Program-made: the position numbers and the translations under genes | Shown here: positions 15,388 through 24,630 of the stretch, piece by piece | How the letters are laid out: every line of letters starts with the position of its first letter | Position numbering within the stretch: the first letter of the stretch is position 1 | Source: Isoptericola sp044389085 | GTDB lineage: Bacteria; Actinomycetota; Actinomycetes; Actinomycetales; Cellulomonadaceae | Direction of reading: 5' to 3' | DNA: 64,000 nt | NCBI RefSeq assembly: GCF_044389085.1 | Contig: NZ_JBIRXP010000004.1 | Location: 124,001 to 188,000, forward strand | The notes under the pieces: generated by a model | Database searches by the model: none | What the model was told of the DNA's origin: nothing | What the model saw: the letters and a program-made list of their open reading frames with translations, nothing else

Positions 15388-17066
15388 GTGTGCCGCCGCA
15401 GGATCGCTGCGGTGCCGGTGCCGCGCGGCAGGACTCCGTAGCCGTGGCCTCGCCCGGCGCCGAGGCGGGCGGCGACGAACGCGTCGGCCGAGGGCGTCGG
15501 CGCGTGCCGCACCATGAGCGACGCCTGCAGGCCGACGGCCAGCGCCTCGACGACGCGACGCGCGGAGGCCTGCTGCTCGGCGGGGTCCGCGGCGGCGAGG
15601 TCGGCGAGCAGCGCGCGGGTGGCGGCGAGGTGGGCGTCGAGGTCGGGGTGGGCACCGTCCGCGAGGGCGAGCTCGGCGTCGACCGCGGCCAGGGACTCCG
15701 GCTCGCGGGCGATGGCACGGAGCACGTCGAGCGCGACGACGTTGCCGGAGCCCTCCCAGATCGCCATCACCGGCTGCTCGCGGTAGCGCCGCGCCAGCGG
15801 GAACGCCTCGGTGTACCCGTTGCCGCCGAGGCACTCCATCGCCTCGTAGGCGTGCTGCGGGCCGCGCTTGCACACCCAGTACTTCGCGACGGCGGTGGCC
15901 AGGCGGCGGAACGCCTGCTCGCCGTCGTCGCCGTCGGGCCCGACGTCGTGCGCCGCCGCGAGGCGCATCGAGGTGAGCGTCGCAGCCTCGGACTCCAGCG
16001 CGAGGTCGGCGAGCACCGCCGTCATCGCGGGCTGGTCGACGAGCCGCGCGCCGAACGCCGTGCGGTGCCGCGCGTGCCACAGCGCCTCCGCGACGCCCTG
16101 GCGCATGCCGGCGGCGCTGCCGTGCACGCAGTCGAGGCGGGTGCGCTGCACCATCTCGATGATGGTGCGCACACCGCGCCCGGGCTCCCCCACCCGGTGC
16201 CCGACCGTGCCGTCCAGCTCGATCTCGGCCGACGCGTTCGACCGGTTGCCCAGCTTGTCCTTGAGCCGCAGGAGACGGAGCTCGTTGCGGGTGCCGTCCT
16301 CGAGGACCCGCGGCACGAGGAAGCAGGACAGCCCGTCCGGCGCCTGGGCGAGCACGAGGAACGCGTCGGACATCGGCGCGGAGCAGAACCACTTGTGGCC
16401 GGTGAGCGCGTGCGTCCCGTCGCCGGCCGGCACCGCGCGGGTCGTGCCCGCCCGCACGTCGCTGCCGCCCTGCTTCTCCGTCATCGCCATGCCGACGAGC
16501 GCGCCGGGCTTGGCGCCGGGCGCGGCGAGGGCGCCGTCGTACCCGGTGGCGAGCAGGCGCGGCTCCCAGACCGCCGCCAGGTCGGGCGCCTGCCGCAGGC
16601 TGGCGACGGCGGCGTGCGTCATCGACACCGGGCAGGCGTGGCCCGGCTCCACCTGCCCGAACAGGGAGAACAGGGCCCCGCGGACGACGTTCGCCCCCGG
16701 CCGCGGATCGGCCCACGCGCCGGTGTGCGCGCCGCGGGCGACGGCGGCCGAGATCACCTCGTGGTAGGCGGGGTGGTACTCGACCTCGTCGATCCTCCGG
16801 CCGCGCCGGTCGTGGGTGCGCAGCACGGGCTCGTGGGTGTTCGCGAGCTCCGCGGCCCGCTGGAACGCCGCGCTCCCGACGTGCGCACCTGCCACGACGA
16901 GCCGCTCCTCGCCCCAGCCGCCGCCGAAGGCGTGCACGGCGTCGCGCAGCACCGGGAAGTCGAGGTACTCGTTGACGTCCACCCGCTCGGGTGGCTGGTT
17001 GGTCACCTCGTGCGTGCGGTGCCCGCCCGCGTGCCCGCCCGTGCGCGCGTCCTCGTCGACGGTCAC
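15378..17066 (-). CDS. AidB-like acyl-CoA dehydrogenase family protein
   Basis: A 562-residue flavoprotein of the acyl-CoA dehydrogenase superfamily, larger than true acyl-CoA dehydrogenases and with AidB-type features: an N-terminal segment (NQPPERVDVNEYLDFPVLRD), GMAMTEKQGGSDVRAGTT, HKWFCSAPMSDAFLVLAQ, YEAMECLGGNGYTEAFPLARRYRE and IWEGSGNVVALDVLRA. AidB of E. coli is linked to alkylation resistance and binds DNA and FAD; this protein's role is unproven. The GTG start has GGAGG upstream. The stop lies in a 13-base tandem repeat. Confidence 0.88.
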   Translation of the reverse strand: MTVDEDARTGGHAGGHRTHEVTNQPPERVDVNEYLDFPVLRDAVHAFGGGWGEERLVVAGAHVGSAAFQRAAELANTHEPVLRTHDRRGRRIDEVEYHPAYHEVISAAVARGAHTGAWADPRPGANVVRGALFSLFGQVEPGHACPVSMTHAAVASLRQAPDLAAVWEPRLLATGYDGALAAPGAKPGALVGMAMTEKQGGSDVRAGTTRAVPAGDGTHALTGHKWFCSAPMSDAFLVLAQAPDGLSCFLVPRVLEDGTRNELRLLRLKDKLGNRSNASAEIELDGTVGHRVGEPGRGVRTIIEMVQRTRLDCVHGSAAGMRQGVAEALWHARHRTAFGARLVDQPAMTAVLADLALESEAATLTSMRLAAAHDVGPDGDDGEQAFRRLATAVAKYWVCKRGPQHAYEAMECLGGNGYTEAFPLARRYREQPVMAIWEGSGNVVALDVLRAIAREPESLAAVDAELALADGAHPDLDAHLAATRALLADLAAADPAEQQASARRVVEALAVGLQASLMVRHAPTPSADAFVAARLGAGRGHGYGVLPRGTGTAAILRRHTAP

Positions 17067-17092
17067 GGCGGCCCCCTTCCTCCGGCCGGCGG

Positions 17093-17917
17093 TCAGCCGG
17101 CGTACGCGCCCTGCCACACGGTGTCGAACGGGGTGCGGGCCTCGACGCGCGCCTGGATCCCCTGGGTCACCATGTTCTTCGCGACGCGGACCGCCTCGGG
17201 CACGTCGGCCCCCTTGGCGAGCTCCGCCGTGATGGCCGCGGCGAACGTGCAGCCCGCGCCGGAGACGCGCTCCTCGCCCACCTTGGGGGTCGCGTAGACG
17301 GTGACCTCGTCGCCGTCGAACAGCACGTCGACGGCGTCCGGGCCGGGCAGCTCGACGCCGCCCTTCGCGACCACGTACCGGCGCCCGTGGCCGTCGCCCA
17401 GCCGGGCGTGGATGCGGCGCGCGGCCTCGGTCAGCTCCTCGACCGACGCGATGTCGTCCATGCCCGCGAGCGTCTTGGCCTCGAACAGGTTGGGGGTCAC
17501 GACGGTGGCCAGCGGCAGCACGCGCTCGCGCAGCGCCGTGTCCGTGTCGAGGGCGGCGCCGGGCTCCTGGCCCTTGCAGATCAGCACCGGGTCGAGGACG
17601 ACGTGCCGCCACGGCTGCGTCTCCAGCGAGCGGGCGACGACGTCGATCGTGGCCGGGGTGCCGAGCATGCCGACCTTCACGACGTCCAGCGCGTGGGTCG
17701 ACGTCGCGGCCTCGAACTGGTCCGCGATGACCTGCGGCTCGACGGGCACGAACCGGTGCCCCCAGTCGTGCTTGGGGTCGAACGAGACGATGCAGGTCAG
17801 CGTCCCCACCCCGTAGGTGCCGAGCTGCTGGAAGGTCTTGAGGTCGGCCTGGATCCCGGCCCCTCCCGTGGCCTCGGACCCGGCGATGACGTACGCGAGC
17901 GGCGGCGTGGTGCTCAT
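17093..17917 (-). CDS. pdxK: Pyridoxal/pyridoxine kinase of the ThiD-like type
   Basis: A 274-residue ribokinase-superfamily kinase. Visible features: SEATGGAGIQADLKTF near the N-terminus (substrate binding), VVLDPVLICKG, TPNLFEAKTLAG and the anion-hole motif VSGAGCTFAAA. The GAGCTF form is typical of the Bacillus/Lactobacillus type that phosphorylates pyridoxal and pyridoxine (and sometimes hydroxymethylpyrimidine). No thi or pdx genes adjoin it, so the vitamin B6 assignment comes from sequence alone. The start appears leaderless: TAGGCT lies eight bases before the ATG and no ribosome site is seen. Confidence 0.85.
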   Translation of the reverse strand: MSTTPPLAYVIAGSEATGGAGIQADLKTFQQLGTYGVGTLTCIVSFDPKHDWGHRFVPVEPQVIADQFEAATSTHALDVVKVGMLGTPATIDVVARSLETQPWRHVVLDPVLICKGQEPGAALDTDTALRERVLPLATVVTPNLFEAKTLAGMDDIASVEELTEAARRIHARLGDGHGRRYVVAKGGVELPGPDAVDVLFDGDEVTVYATPKVGEERVSGAGCTFAAAITAELAKGADVPEAVRVAKNMVTQGIQARVEARTPFDTVWQGAYAG

Positions 17918-17966
17918 GGTGGGCCAGCCTACGACGGTGTCGCCGGGTGTCCGTAGGGTGGTGCGC

Positions 17967-18758
17967 ATGAGCGTGAAGATCGGTGCGCACGTCGGGCTGC
18001 AGGACGCGGTGGCGGAGGCGAAGGACATCGGGGCCGAGGTCGTCCAGGTGTTCCTGTCCGACCCGCAGGCGTGGAAGGTGCCGCCGCTCGACTACCCCGG
18101 CGGCGCGGAGGCGTTCCGCGAGGAGACCGCGACGGCCGGGCTCGACGTCTACGTGCATGCGCCGTACGTCATCAACGTGGCGTCCACCAACAACCGCATC
18201 CGGATCCCCAGCCGCAAGCTGCTGCAGCAGATCATGACGGGGGCCGGGTCGATCGGGGCGAAGGGCGTCGTCGTGCACGGCGGGCACGTCACCGCGAAGG
18301 ACGACCCGGAGGTCGGCTTCGACAACTGGCGCAAGGCGATCGACGCGCTCGAGACCGACGTGCCGGTGCTCATCGAGAACACCGCGGGCGGCGACTTCTC
18401 GATGGCCCGGCGGCTCGACCGGCTGGAGCAGCTCTGGGCGGCGGTGATGCGCGCGAACGGCGCGGAGAACGTGGGCTTCACCCTCGACACGTGCCACGCG
18501 TGGGCGGGCGGCATCGACCTCGCGACGGCGGTCGACGACCTCCGCGCCATCACCGGCCGCATCGACCTCGTGCACGCCAACGACTCGCGCGACACGGCGG
18601 GCTCCGGCGCCGACCGGCACGCGCACTTCGGCGACGGGAACATCCCGCCCGAGCTGCTGGTCGGCGTGGTCGCGGCCGCCGGCGCCCCGGTCGTGTGCGA
18701 GACGCACGGCGACATGGGGCCGGACATCGCGTGGCTGCGGGAGCGCCTGGCCGACTGA
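17967..18758 (+). CDS. nfo: Endonuclease IV (AP endonuclease)
   Basis: A 263-residue TIM-barrel endonuclease IV, which cuts DNA at abasic sites during base excision repair. Metal-binding segments are in order: KIGAHVG, VYVHAPYVINVAS, VVVHGGHV, LIENTAGGD, LDTCHAWAGG, LVHANDSRD and GADRHAHFGDGNI, and VVCETHGD near the C-terminus. It is slightly shorter than E. coli Nfo. It diverges from the pyridoxal kinase gene by 49 bases. TAGGGT ends seven bases before the ATG, consistent with a leaderless transcript. Confidence 0.93.
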   Translation: MSVKIGAHVGLQDAVAEAKDIGAEVVQVFLSDPQAWKVPPLDYPGGAEAFREETATAGLDVYVHAPYVINVASTNNRIRIPSRKLLQQIMTGAGSIGAKGVVVHGGHVTAKDDPEVGFDNWRKAIDALETDVPVLIENTAGGDFSMARRLDRLEQLWAAVMRANGAENVGFTLDTCHAWAGGIDLATAVDDLRAITGRIDLVHANDSRDTAGSGADRHAHFGDGNIPPELLVGVVAAAGAPVVCETHGDMGPDIAWLRERLAD

Positions 18759-18769
18759 CGGTCCGTCAG
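18755..18769. terminator. Small palindrome spanning the stops of convergent genes
   Basis: CTGACGG-T-CCGTCAG: perfect seven-base arms. It contains the end of the endonuclease IV stop and the stop of the convergent response regulator. Too short to be sure of terminator function. Confidence 0.4.
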
Positions 18770-19443
18770 CCGCCGGCGAGCCCCGCGTCGTGCACGACGA
18801 TGGCGGCCTGCACGCGGTTGGCGGCGTCCAGCTTGGTGAGGATGCGCGACACGTGGGTCTTCACGGTCGGGACGCTCATGTACAGCTCCCCGGCCACCTC
18901 GGCGTTGGACAGCCCGCGCGCGAGGGCGAGCGCGACGTCGCGCTCCCGCTCCGTCAGGGTCTCCAGGCGCTCGGCTGCAGCGCGGCGGCCGTCCGGCGCG
19001 GAGCGGTCCGTGACCCGGGCGATGAGCTGCTCGGCGACCCGCGGCGACAGGGTCGGCTCGCCCGCCGCGGCCGCGCGGACGGCCGCGACCAGGCGGTCGG
19101 GCGGGGTGTCCTTGAGCAGGAACCCGGCGGCGCCGGCGCGGAGGGCCTCGACGATCATGTCGTCCGCGTCGAACGTCGTGAGCACGATGACGCGCGCGTC
19201 GGGCACCGACCGGAGCCGGCGCGTCGCCTCGATGCCGTCCAGGCGGGGCATGCGGATGTCCATGAGGACGACGTCGGGCCGCTCGCGCGCCACGACGTCG
19301 AGCGCCTCGAGCCCGTCCGACGCCGTCGCGACGACCTCCAGGTCCGCGTCCCCGCCCAGGATGAGCGTCAGCCCCGAGCGCACCAGCGCGTCGTCGTCGA
19401 CCAGCACCACGCGCGTCCGCCGGCTCACGCCGTCCCCTGTCAT
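18766..19443 (-). CDS. NarL-family response regulator (system 1)
   Basis: A 225-residue two-component response regulator. The receiver domain has the acidic pocket VDDD, phosphoacceptor Asp62 (VVLMDIRMP), TTF and the Lys in LLKD. The LuxR-type helix-turn-helix is at about 160-220 (LTERERDVALALARGLSNAEVAGELYMSVPTVKTHVSRIL, in pieces). The ATG overlaps the kinase stop (ATGA). Partner of the adjacent histidine kinase; probable targets include the divergent ABC exporter operon. Confidence 0.94.
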   Translation of the reverse strand: MTGDGVSRRTRVVLVDDDALVRSGLTLILGGDADLEVVATASDGLEALDVVARERPDVVLMDIRMPRLDGIEATRRLRSVPDARVIVLTTFDADDMIVEALRAGAAGFLLKDTPPDRLVAAVRAAAAGEPTLSPRVAEQLIARVTDRSAPDGRRAAAERLETLTERERDVALALARGLSNAEVAGELYMSVPTVKTHVSRILTKLDAANRVQAAIVVHDAGLAGG

Positions 19444-20675
19444 GCCGCCCACGGTAGCCATGCCTCCAGCACGAACGCCGCGCCGCGCCCGTCGCGGGCC
19501 GCCGGGTCCGCCGTCGTGCCGTACGACAGGCGGCCGCCGACGAGCTCCACGCGCTCCGTGAGCCCGACCAGGCCGAGGCCCGACGGCGGCGGCGCGGGCG
19601 CCTCGGGCAGCGGCCCGACGCTGCGCACCGGGTTGCGCACGACGATCGTCAGGCCCTCGCCCGGCGCACCCACGACCGACACGGCCACCGGCGCCCACGG
19701 GGCGTGCTTGCGCGCGTTGGTCAACCCCTCCTGCACGATCCGGTACGCGTGCCGGCTGACCGCCTCGCCGAGCCCCGCGGCCCGCGCGCCCAGGTCGTCC
19801 ACCGGCCCCTCGACCCGGACGTCCGCGCCGTTCGCCCGGGCCTCCGCGAACAGGTCGGCCAGGTCGGCCAGCGACGGCTGCGGGGGCTCCGGCGGCGCGT
19901 CCCCGGCGAGCGGGTCGCGCAGCACGCCCAGCACCTCCCGCAGCTCGGTGAGCGCGGCGTGCGCGTTGTCCCGCACGACGCCGGCCGTCTCCGCGACCTT
20001 GTCCGGCGGCAGGTCCGTGCGGTACGCCAGCGCACCGGCGTGCATCGCGACGAGCGAGATGCGGTGCGCGAGCACGTCGTGCATCTCCCGGGCGATCCGC
20101 GTCCGCTCCGCCGTCTGCGCCTGCGCGACCCGGCTCGCCTGCTCCCGCTCCGCCGTCTCCGCCCGCTCCTGCAGCGACACGAGGTGCTCCCGGCGCAGGC
20201 CGATGTACGCGCCGATCCAGACCAGCAGCGCGAAACCGAACGTGCTGGCGATCAGGTTCACCAGCCAGTCCGAGGCCCCGGGGTCGACCAGGGGGTGCAG
20301 CCGCTCGTACACCCCGGCCGCGGCCACCCCGACGACGAGCGCGAGGCTGATCTTCCACCACCGGCGGTGCGTGGACAGGGAGACCAGCGCGACCATCTGG
20401 GCGCCCGAGACGAGGATCGACACCGTCGATGCCGCGCCCAGCAGCAGCGCCACCGTCAGCGGCGCACGGCGACGCAGCAGCAGCAGGGGCAGGCCCAGGA
20501 CGCCGACCAGCAGGTCCAGCGCCGCCTGGGCGTCCGTGACGGTCCGCTGCCCGGTGTCGGTCTCCCAGGCGATGAACGCGATGCCGACGAAACCGATCCC
20601 CAGCGCGGCCAGGATCCGCCACGTCTCGCCCCAGACGCGGCGGGCACGGGACGGTCGGGCGGGGGCAGTGGGCAC
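19440..20675 (-). CDS. Sensor histidine kinase, HisKA_3 type (system 1)
   Basis: A 411-residue NarL-type sensor kinase: about five membrane segments in the first 160 residues with no large external domain, a coiled coil (LQERAETAEREQASRVAQAQ), the phosphoacceptor His199 in AREMHDVLAHRIS, and an HATPase domain with GLGLVGLTERVEL. The intramembrane sensor layout is like DesK/LiaS kinases that sense the envelope or antibiotics. I chose the GTG at 20675 because TAGGCT ends seven bases upstream (leaderless geometry); an in-frame ATG at 20711 would add 12 residues. Confidence 0.9.
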   Translation of the reverse strand: MPTAPARPSRARRVWGETWRILAALGIGFVGIAFIAWETDTGQRTVTDAQAALDLLVGVLGLPLLLLRRRAPLTVALLLGAASTVSILVSGAQMVALVSLSTHRRWWKISLALVVGVAAAGVYERLHPLVDPGASDWLVNLIASTFGFALLVWIGAYIGLRREHLVSLQERAETAEREQASRVAQAQTAERTRIAREMHDVLAHRISLVAMHAGALAYRTDLPPDKVAETAGVVRDNAHAALTELREVLGVLRDPLAGDAPPEPPQPSLADLADLFAEARANGADVRVEGPVDDLGARAAGLGEAVSRHAYRIVQEGLTNARKHAPWAPVAVSVVGAPGEGLTIVVRNPVRSVGPLPEAPAPPPSGLGLVGLTERVELVGGRLSYGTTADPAARDGRGAAFVLEAWLPWAA

Positions 20676-20805
20676 GACGTCGAGCCTAGGCAGCGACACC
20701 GCCGCGGGCATCCGCCGGGCGGACACGGCGCATCCTCCGGAAGGAGGACACGAACCATCCCCTCGCCGGACGCGGCGGGCGCCCGCGCCCGGGCAGGGTG
20801 GACGC

Positions 20806-21717
20806 ATGATCACCGTGGAGCACCTGACCAAGAGATACGGGCCGGCCGTGGCCGTGGACGACGTGTCGTTCACCGTCGAGCCCGGTCACGTGACCGGCTT
20901 CCTCGGCCCCAACGGCGCCGGCAAGTCCACGACGATGCGCATGATCTGCGGCCTCACCCCCGCCACGTCGGGCTCGGCCCGCGTGCTCGGCCTGCCGTTC
21001 ACCGCGCTCGCCAACCCCGGCCGGCGCGTGGGCGTGCTGCTCGACGCCGCCGCCCAGCACTCCGGCCGCACCGGCCGCGAGGTCCTCACCCTCGCCGCGC
21101 TCATGACGGGCGTCGACCGCCGGCGCATCGACACCACGCTCGACCTGGTGGGCCTCACCGAGCGGGAGGCGGCCCGCCGCGTGGGCCAGTACTCCCTCGG
21201 CATGCGGCAGCGGCTCGGCCTCGCGTCCGCGCTGCTCGGCGACCCGGAGGTGCTGATCCTCGACGAGCCGGCGAACGGCCTCGACCCCGCGGGCATCCGC
21301 TGGATGCGCGACCTGCTGGACGGCTTCGCCCGCCGCGGCGGCACCGTGCTGCTGTCCTCCCACCTGCTGCGCGAGATGGAGGCCGTGGCGGACCGGATCG
21401 TCGTCATCGGCCGTGGCCGTGTGGTCGCCGAGGGGCACAAGGACGACCTGCTGCGCCAGGCGGGCACGTTCGTGCGCTCCACCGACGACGCCGCGCTCGC
21501 CCTCGCTCTGCGGCAGGGCGGGGCCGGCGTGGAGGAGCTCAGCACGGGCGGCCTGTCCGTCGAGGCCGAGCCGGTCGACGTCGGCCGGGCGGCCGCCGCG
21601 GCGGGCGTCGTGCTCGCCGAGCTGCGCGCCGCCGACTCCCGCGGCCTCGAGGACCTCTTCCTCGAGCTCACCGCCGACGACGCCCGCGAGCAGACCCGGA
21701 TGGAGGTGTCGGCATGA
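20806..21717 (+). CDS. ABC exporter ATP-binding protein (system 1)
   Basis: A 303-residue DrrA/CcmA-type ATPase: Walker A GPNGAGKST at about 34-42, signature YSLGMRQRL, Walker B VLILDEPANGLDP, H-loop SSHLL. A C-terminal extension of about 90 residues is typical of multi-drug or lantibiotic exporters. It overlaps its permease gene by ATGA and diverges from the two-component system, the usual layout of a regulated antibiotic or envelope-stress exporter. Confidence 0.92.
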   Translation: MITVEHLTKRYGPAVAVDDVSFTVEPGHVTGFLGPNGAGKSTTMRMICGLTPATSGSARVLGLPFTALANPGRRVGVLLDAAAQHSGRTGREVLTLAALMTGVDRRRIDTTLDLVGLTEREAARRVGQYSLGMRQRLGLASALLGDPEVLILDEPANGLDPAGIRWMRDLLDGFARRGGTVLLSSHLLREMEAVADRIVVIGRGRVVAEGHKDDLLRQAGTFVRSTDDAALALALRQGGAGVEELSTGGLSVEAEPVDVGRAAAAAGVVLAELRAADSRGLEDLFLELTADDAREQTRMEVSA

Positions 21718-22514
21718 CCACCGCGACCCCGACCCGCGCCGCCGGCGCGACCCGCACGGGCGGCACCCTGAGCCCGGTGTCCTTCGCGACCCTCACCCTG
21801 GTCGAGTGGCGCAAGCAGCTCGACACCCGCGCGGGCCGCTGGATCGTCGCCGTCATCGCGATCGTCACCGCCGGCGTGCTCGCCGTGATGATGGCCGTGG
21901 GCGGTGGCGACCACTCGTTCAGCGCGTTCGTCGTCGGCACGACGATGCCGATGGCGATGCTGCTGCCCATCGTCGGCGTGCTCGCCGCGACGTCCGAGTG
22001 GTCCCAGCGGACCGCCCTGGTGACGTTCACGCTCGAGCCGCGCCGCACGCGTGTCGGGCTGGCCAAGGTGGTCGGCGCGATCGGCTCCGGCGTCGCGCTG
22101 CTCGTGGTGACCGTGGGCCTCGCCGCCCTCGCCCACGTCCTGGTGGTGGCGTTCCGCGACGCGACCCCCGCCTGGGACGCCACGGGGGCGCTGGTGGGCG
22201 GCCTCGCGATCACCACGGTGCTCTACATGGCGCAGGGCGTCGGGTTCGGGCTGCTGCTGCGCAGCACCCCGGGCGCGATCGTGACCCTGTTCCTCGCGCC
22301 CACGCTCTTCAACCTGCTCGGCGGGCTCGTCCCCGGGATGGTGGACGTGCTGCCGTGGGTCGACCTGACCACCGCGGCGATGCCGCTGACCGGCCTCACC
22401 TGGCCGGACGGCGCCGGCTGGGCGCACCTCGCCACCTCGACGCTCATCTGGGTCGTCGCGCCCCTGGTCGGCGGCCTGTGGCGCACGGCGCGCAGCGAGA
22501 TCTCGTCCTCCTGA
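21714..22514 (+). CDS. ABC exporter permease (system 1)
   Basis: A 266-residue membrane protein of the ABC-2 type with six hydrophobic segments (VAVIAIVTAGVLAVMMAV, AMLLPIVGVLAA and others). The N-terminal cytoplasmic part contains TLVEWRKQLDTRAGRWI, as in ABC-2 permeases. The ATG overlaps the ATPase stop. The stop is only four bases from the convergent antiporter stop. Substrate unknown. Confidence 0.88.
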   Translation: MTTATPTRAAGATRTGGTLSPVSFATLTLVEWRKQLDTRAGRWIVAVIAIVTAGVLAVMMAVGGGDHSFSAFVVGTTMPMAMLLPIVGVLAATSEWSQRTALVTFTLEPRRTRVGLAKVVGAIGSGVALLVVTVGLAALAHVLVVAFRDATPAWDATGALVGGLAITTVLYMAQGVGFGLLLRSTPGAIVTLFLAPTLFNLLGGLVPGMVDVLPWVDLTTAAMPLTGLTWPDGAGWAHLATSTLIWVVAPLVGGLWRTARSEISSS

Positions 22515-22518
22515 CCGG

Positions 22519-24435
22519 TCACTCGCCGTCGAGGTGCCCGCGCATCTCGACGGCGATCTGGTCGGCGTCGAGCTGGTCCAGGGCCCTGCTCAGCAGGTCC
22601 GAGTCGAACGTCCCCAGGGCTCGGGCCTCGAGCAGGGCCTTGCGCTGCGCGGCGATGGTCGCGAGGCGCAGCTCGAAGAACTGGTCCGACAGTTCCTCGG
22701 GCGTGGCTTCCTCCTCGTCCTGGTCGGCCTGCTCCCGCACGACGACGGTGCGCACGCGCTCCACGACGTACGGCGCGTAGGGGGTGCCGTCCTTGCGGCG
22801 CAGGTCCGGGTCGTCGAGCACGTCGCGCGCCGTGCCGTCGACGATCTCGCGCAGCCCCTCGGTGCCCTCCACGAACCGGGACGACGTGACGCCCGCGAGC
22901 CCCAGCCGGCGCACCACCCACGGCAGAGTGCCGCCCTGCACCAGCAGGGTCCCCGCCGCGACGCCGAACGCGATGAGCACCAGCAGGGACCGCTGCGGGA
23001 AGTCGTGCGGCAGCGTCTGCGCCGCCGCGAGCGTCACGACGCCGCGCATGCCGGCCCACACGATGACGACGCCCTCCTTCGGCCCGAGCGGGGCCGCGAG
23101 CAGGTAGTCCACGTCGGCGATCCGCCGCGTGAACCGGCGGCGGAACTCCGCGATCCGGTCCGTCCGACGCTGCCGGATCCGCTCCTTCTGGTCGTCGGAC
23201 AGCCCGCCGGCGGCCGCGGCCCGCCGCTTGTCGGCCTCGAGCTGCACGCGGCGCTGCACCCGCCGCACCTGGCGGCGCGGGTTGCCGGCCTCCCACACCC
23301 GCCGGTCGCCCTCGGTCCACATGGCCGACAGGGTCTTCGCCGCGTCCGGGGTGATGATCCCCTGCGGGTCGGCGAGCTCGTCGAGCTTCGCGGAGACCCG
23401 CTGCTCCATCCGGTCGAGCGTCTCGCGCACCTGCTCGGCACGGCGCCGACGGGCGGCGAGGTAGCGCAGCAGCGGCAGCACGAAGAGGGCCCGCAGCGCG
23501 ACGACGACGACGGCCGCGAGCGCCGCCACGCCGACCGCCACCCACAGCGACCCGTGCGCATGGCGGACGTCCTGCACGAGCCCGAACACCTCCAGGCCCA
23601 TGGCCAGGAACAGCCCGCCCTCGAGCAGCGTCTCGATGGTGCGCCAGTTCATCCGCTCGGCCACCCGGTCCTGCGGGCTGAGGTGGCGGGCGGAGAGCGT
23701 GCTGGTCACGAGGCCCGCGGCGACCGCGGCCACGATGCCCGACGCGTCGAGCTCCTCGGTGGGCAGGTAGGCCACGAACGGCACGACGAACGAGACCGCG
23801 GTGGACAGCGCCGGATGCCGGAGGTGCTCGCGGACCCACAGCCCCAGGCGCCCGACGACGACGCCGATGAGGACGGCGAGCAGCACGGCCTTGAAGAAGC
23901 TGCCGACCACGCCCCAGAGGCTGACGCTGGCCGCGGTCGCGGCGATCGCCGAGCGCAGCAGCACCAGCGACGTCGCGTCGTTGAGCAGCCCCTCCCCCTC
24001 GAGCATGACGACGACGCGCTGCGGCGCCCCGAGCTTCTTGATGATCGACGTCGCGACGGCGTCCGTGGGGCTGACGATGGCGCCGAGCGCGATGCCGGCG
24101 GCGAGGTCGATGCCGGGGATCACCCACGAGAAGACGAACCCGAGCAGCACCGCGGTGATGACCACGAGCAGCACCGCCATCCCGCCGATCGCCGTGAAGT
24201 CGCGGCGGAAGTCCATCGACGGGAACGACGCCGCGGACGCGTACAGCAGGGCGGGCAGCACCCCGACGAGGATGACCTCGGGGTTGATCTCGATGGCCTT
24301 GACGGCCGGCACGAAGCTCACGGCGACGCCGATCAGCACCAGGACCAGCGGTGCGGCGACCCCGGCCCGGGGTGCCAGCGCGGTGACGGCGATGACGACG
24401 ACCGCCGCGAGCACCGCGACGAGTAGCACCTCCAT
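22519..24435 (-). CDS. Monovalent cation:H+ antiporter, CPA1 family (NhaP-like)
   Basis: A 638-residue Na+/H+ antiporter with 12 or so membrane segments in the first 400 residues; the conserved core is visible at GIALGAIVSPTDAVATSIIKKLG (read in two parts) and EGEGLLNDATSLVLLR. A long cytoplasmic part interrupts and follows the membrane domain (basic, RREEQ-rich around 320-420; acidic C-terminus). It exchanges Na+ or K+ for H+ in pH and salt homeostasis. The ATG at 24435 was preferred over a TTG nine bases upstream. TACGTT seven bases before it suggests leaderless translation. Confidence 0.92.
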   Translation of the reverse strand: MEVLLVAVLAAVVVIAVTALAPRAGVAAPLVLVLIGVAVSFVPAVKAIEINPEVILVGVLPALLYASAASFPSMDFRRDFTAIGGMAVLLVVITAVLLGFVFSWVIPGIDLAAGIALGAIVSPTDAVATSIIKKLGAPQRVVVMLEGEGLLNDATSLVLLRSAIAATAASVSLWGVVGSFFKAVLLAVLIGVVVGRLGLWVREHLRHPALSTAVSFVVPFVAYLPTEELDASGIVAAVAAGLVTSTLSARHLSPQDRVAERMNWRTIETLLEGGLFLAMGLEVFGLVQDVRHAHGSLWVAVGVAALAAVVVVALRALFVLPLLRYLAARRRRAEQVRETLDRMEQRVSAKLDELADPQGIITPDAAKTLSAMWTEGDRRVWEAGNPRRQVRRVQRRVQLEADKRRAAAAGGLSDDQKERIRQRRTDRIAEFRRRFTRRIADVDYLLAAPLGPKEGVVIVWAGMRGVVTLAAAQTLPHDFPQRSLLVLIAFGVAAGTLLVQGGTLPWVVRRLGLAGVTSSRFVEGTEGLREIVDGTARDVLDDPDLRRKDGTPYAPYVVERVRTVVVREQADQDEEEATPEELSDQFFELRLATIAAQRKALLEARALGTFDSDLLSRALDQLDADQIAVEMRGHLDGE

Positions 24436-24524
24436 GCCGAACAACGTAGGCGCACCTTCGCGAGTTCTCCTGGGCCCGGCACCCCACCGACACCGGAGTG
24501 ATCCAGGTCACAGTCGAGAGAGTC

Positions 24525-24553
24525 TTGCGTAACGATATATCGCGTCCTATCGT
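24525..24553 (+). promoter_or_regulatory. PadR gene promoter with embedded operator-like dyads
   Basis: TTGCGT (24525-24530), 17 bases, TATCGT (24548-24553) form a good housekeeping promoter. The spacer contains the palindrome CGATATATCG (24533-24542), and TATCGTAGATA (24548-24558) covers the -10. These AT-rich dyads are the kind of site PadR repressors bind, so the gene is probably autorepressed. Confidence 0.65.
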
Positions 24554-24630
24554 AGATACGTCGCCGGGGTCGAGACGCACCTCCCCCGGGACACCCACCA
24601 CACACTTCCCGACACGTGAGGACACCCCAC

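Noticed and set aside
15378..17066. Acyl-CoA dehydrogenase of fatty-acid or leucine catabolism
   Set aside because: Length (562 residues) and the AidB-like N-terminal and GGSDVRAGTT features fit the AidB group; no beta-oxidation genes adjoin.
17093..17917. Hydroxymethylpyrimidine kinase ThiD of thiamine synthesis
   Set aside because: The GAGCTF motif and the lack of thi genes or a thiamine riboswitch nearby favour vitamin B6 kinase, though dual activity is possible.
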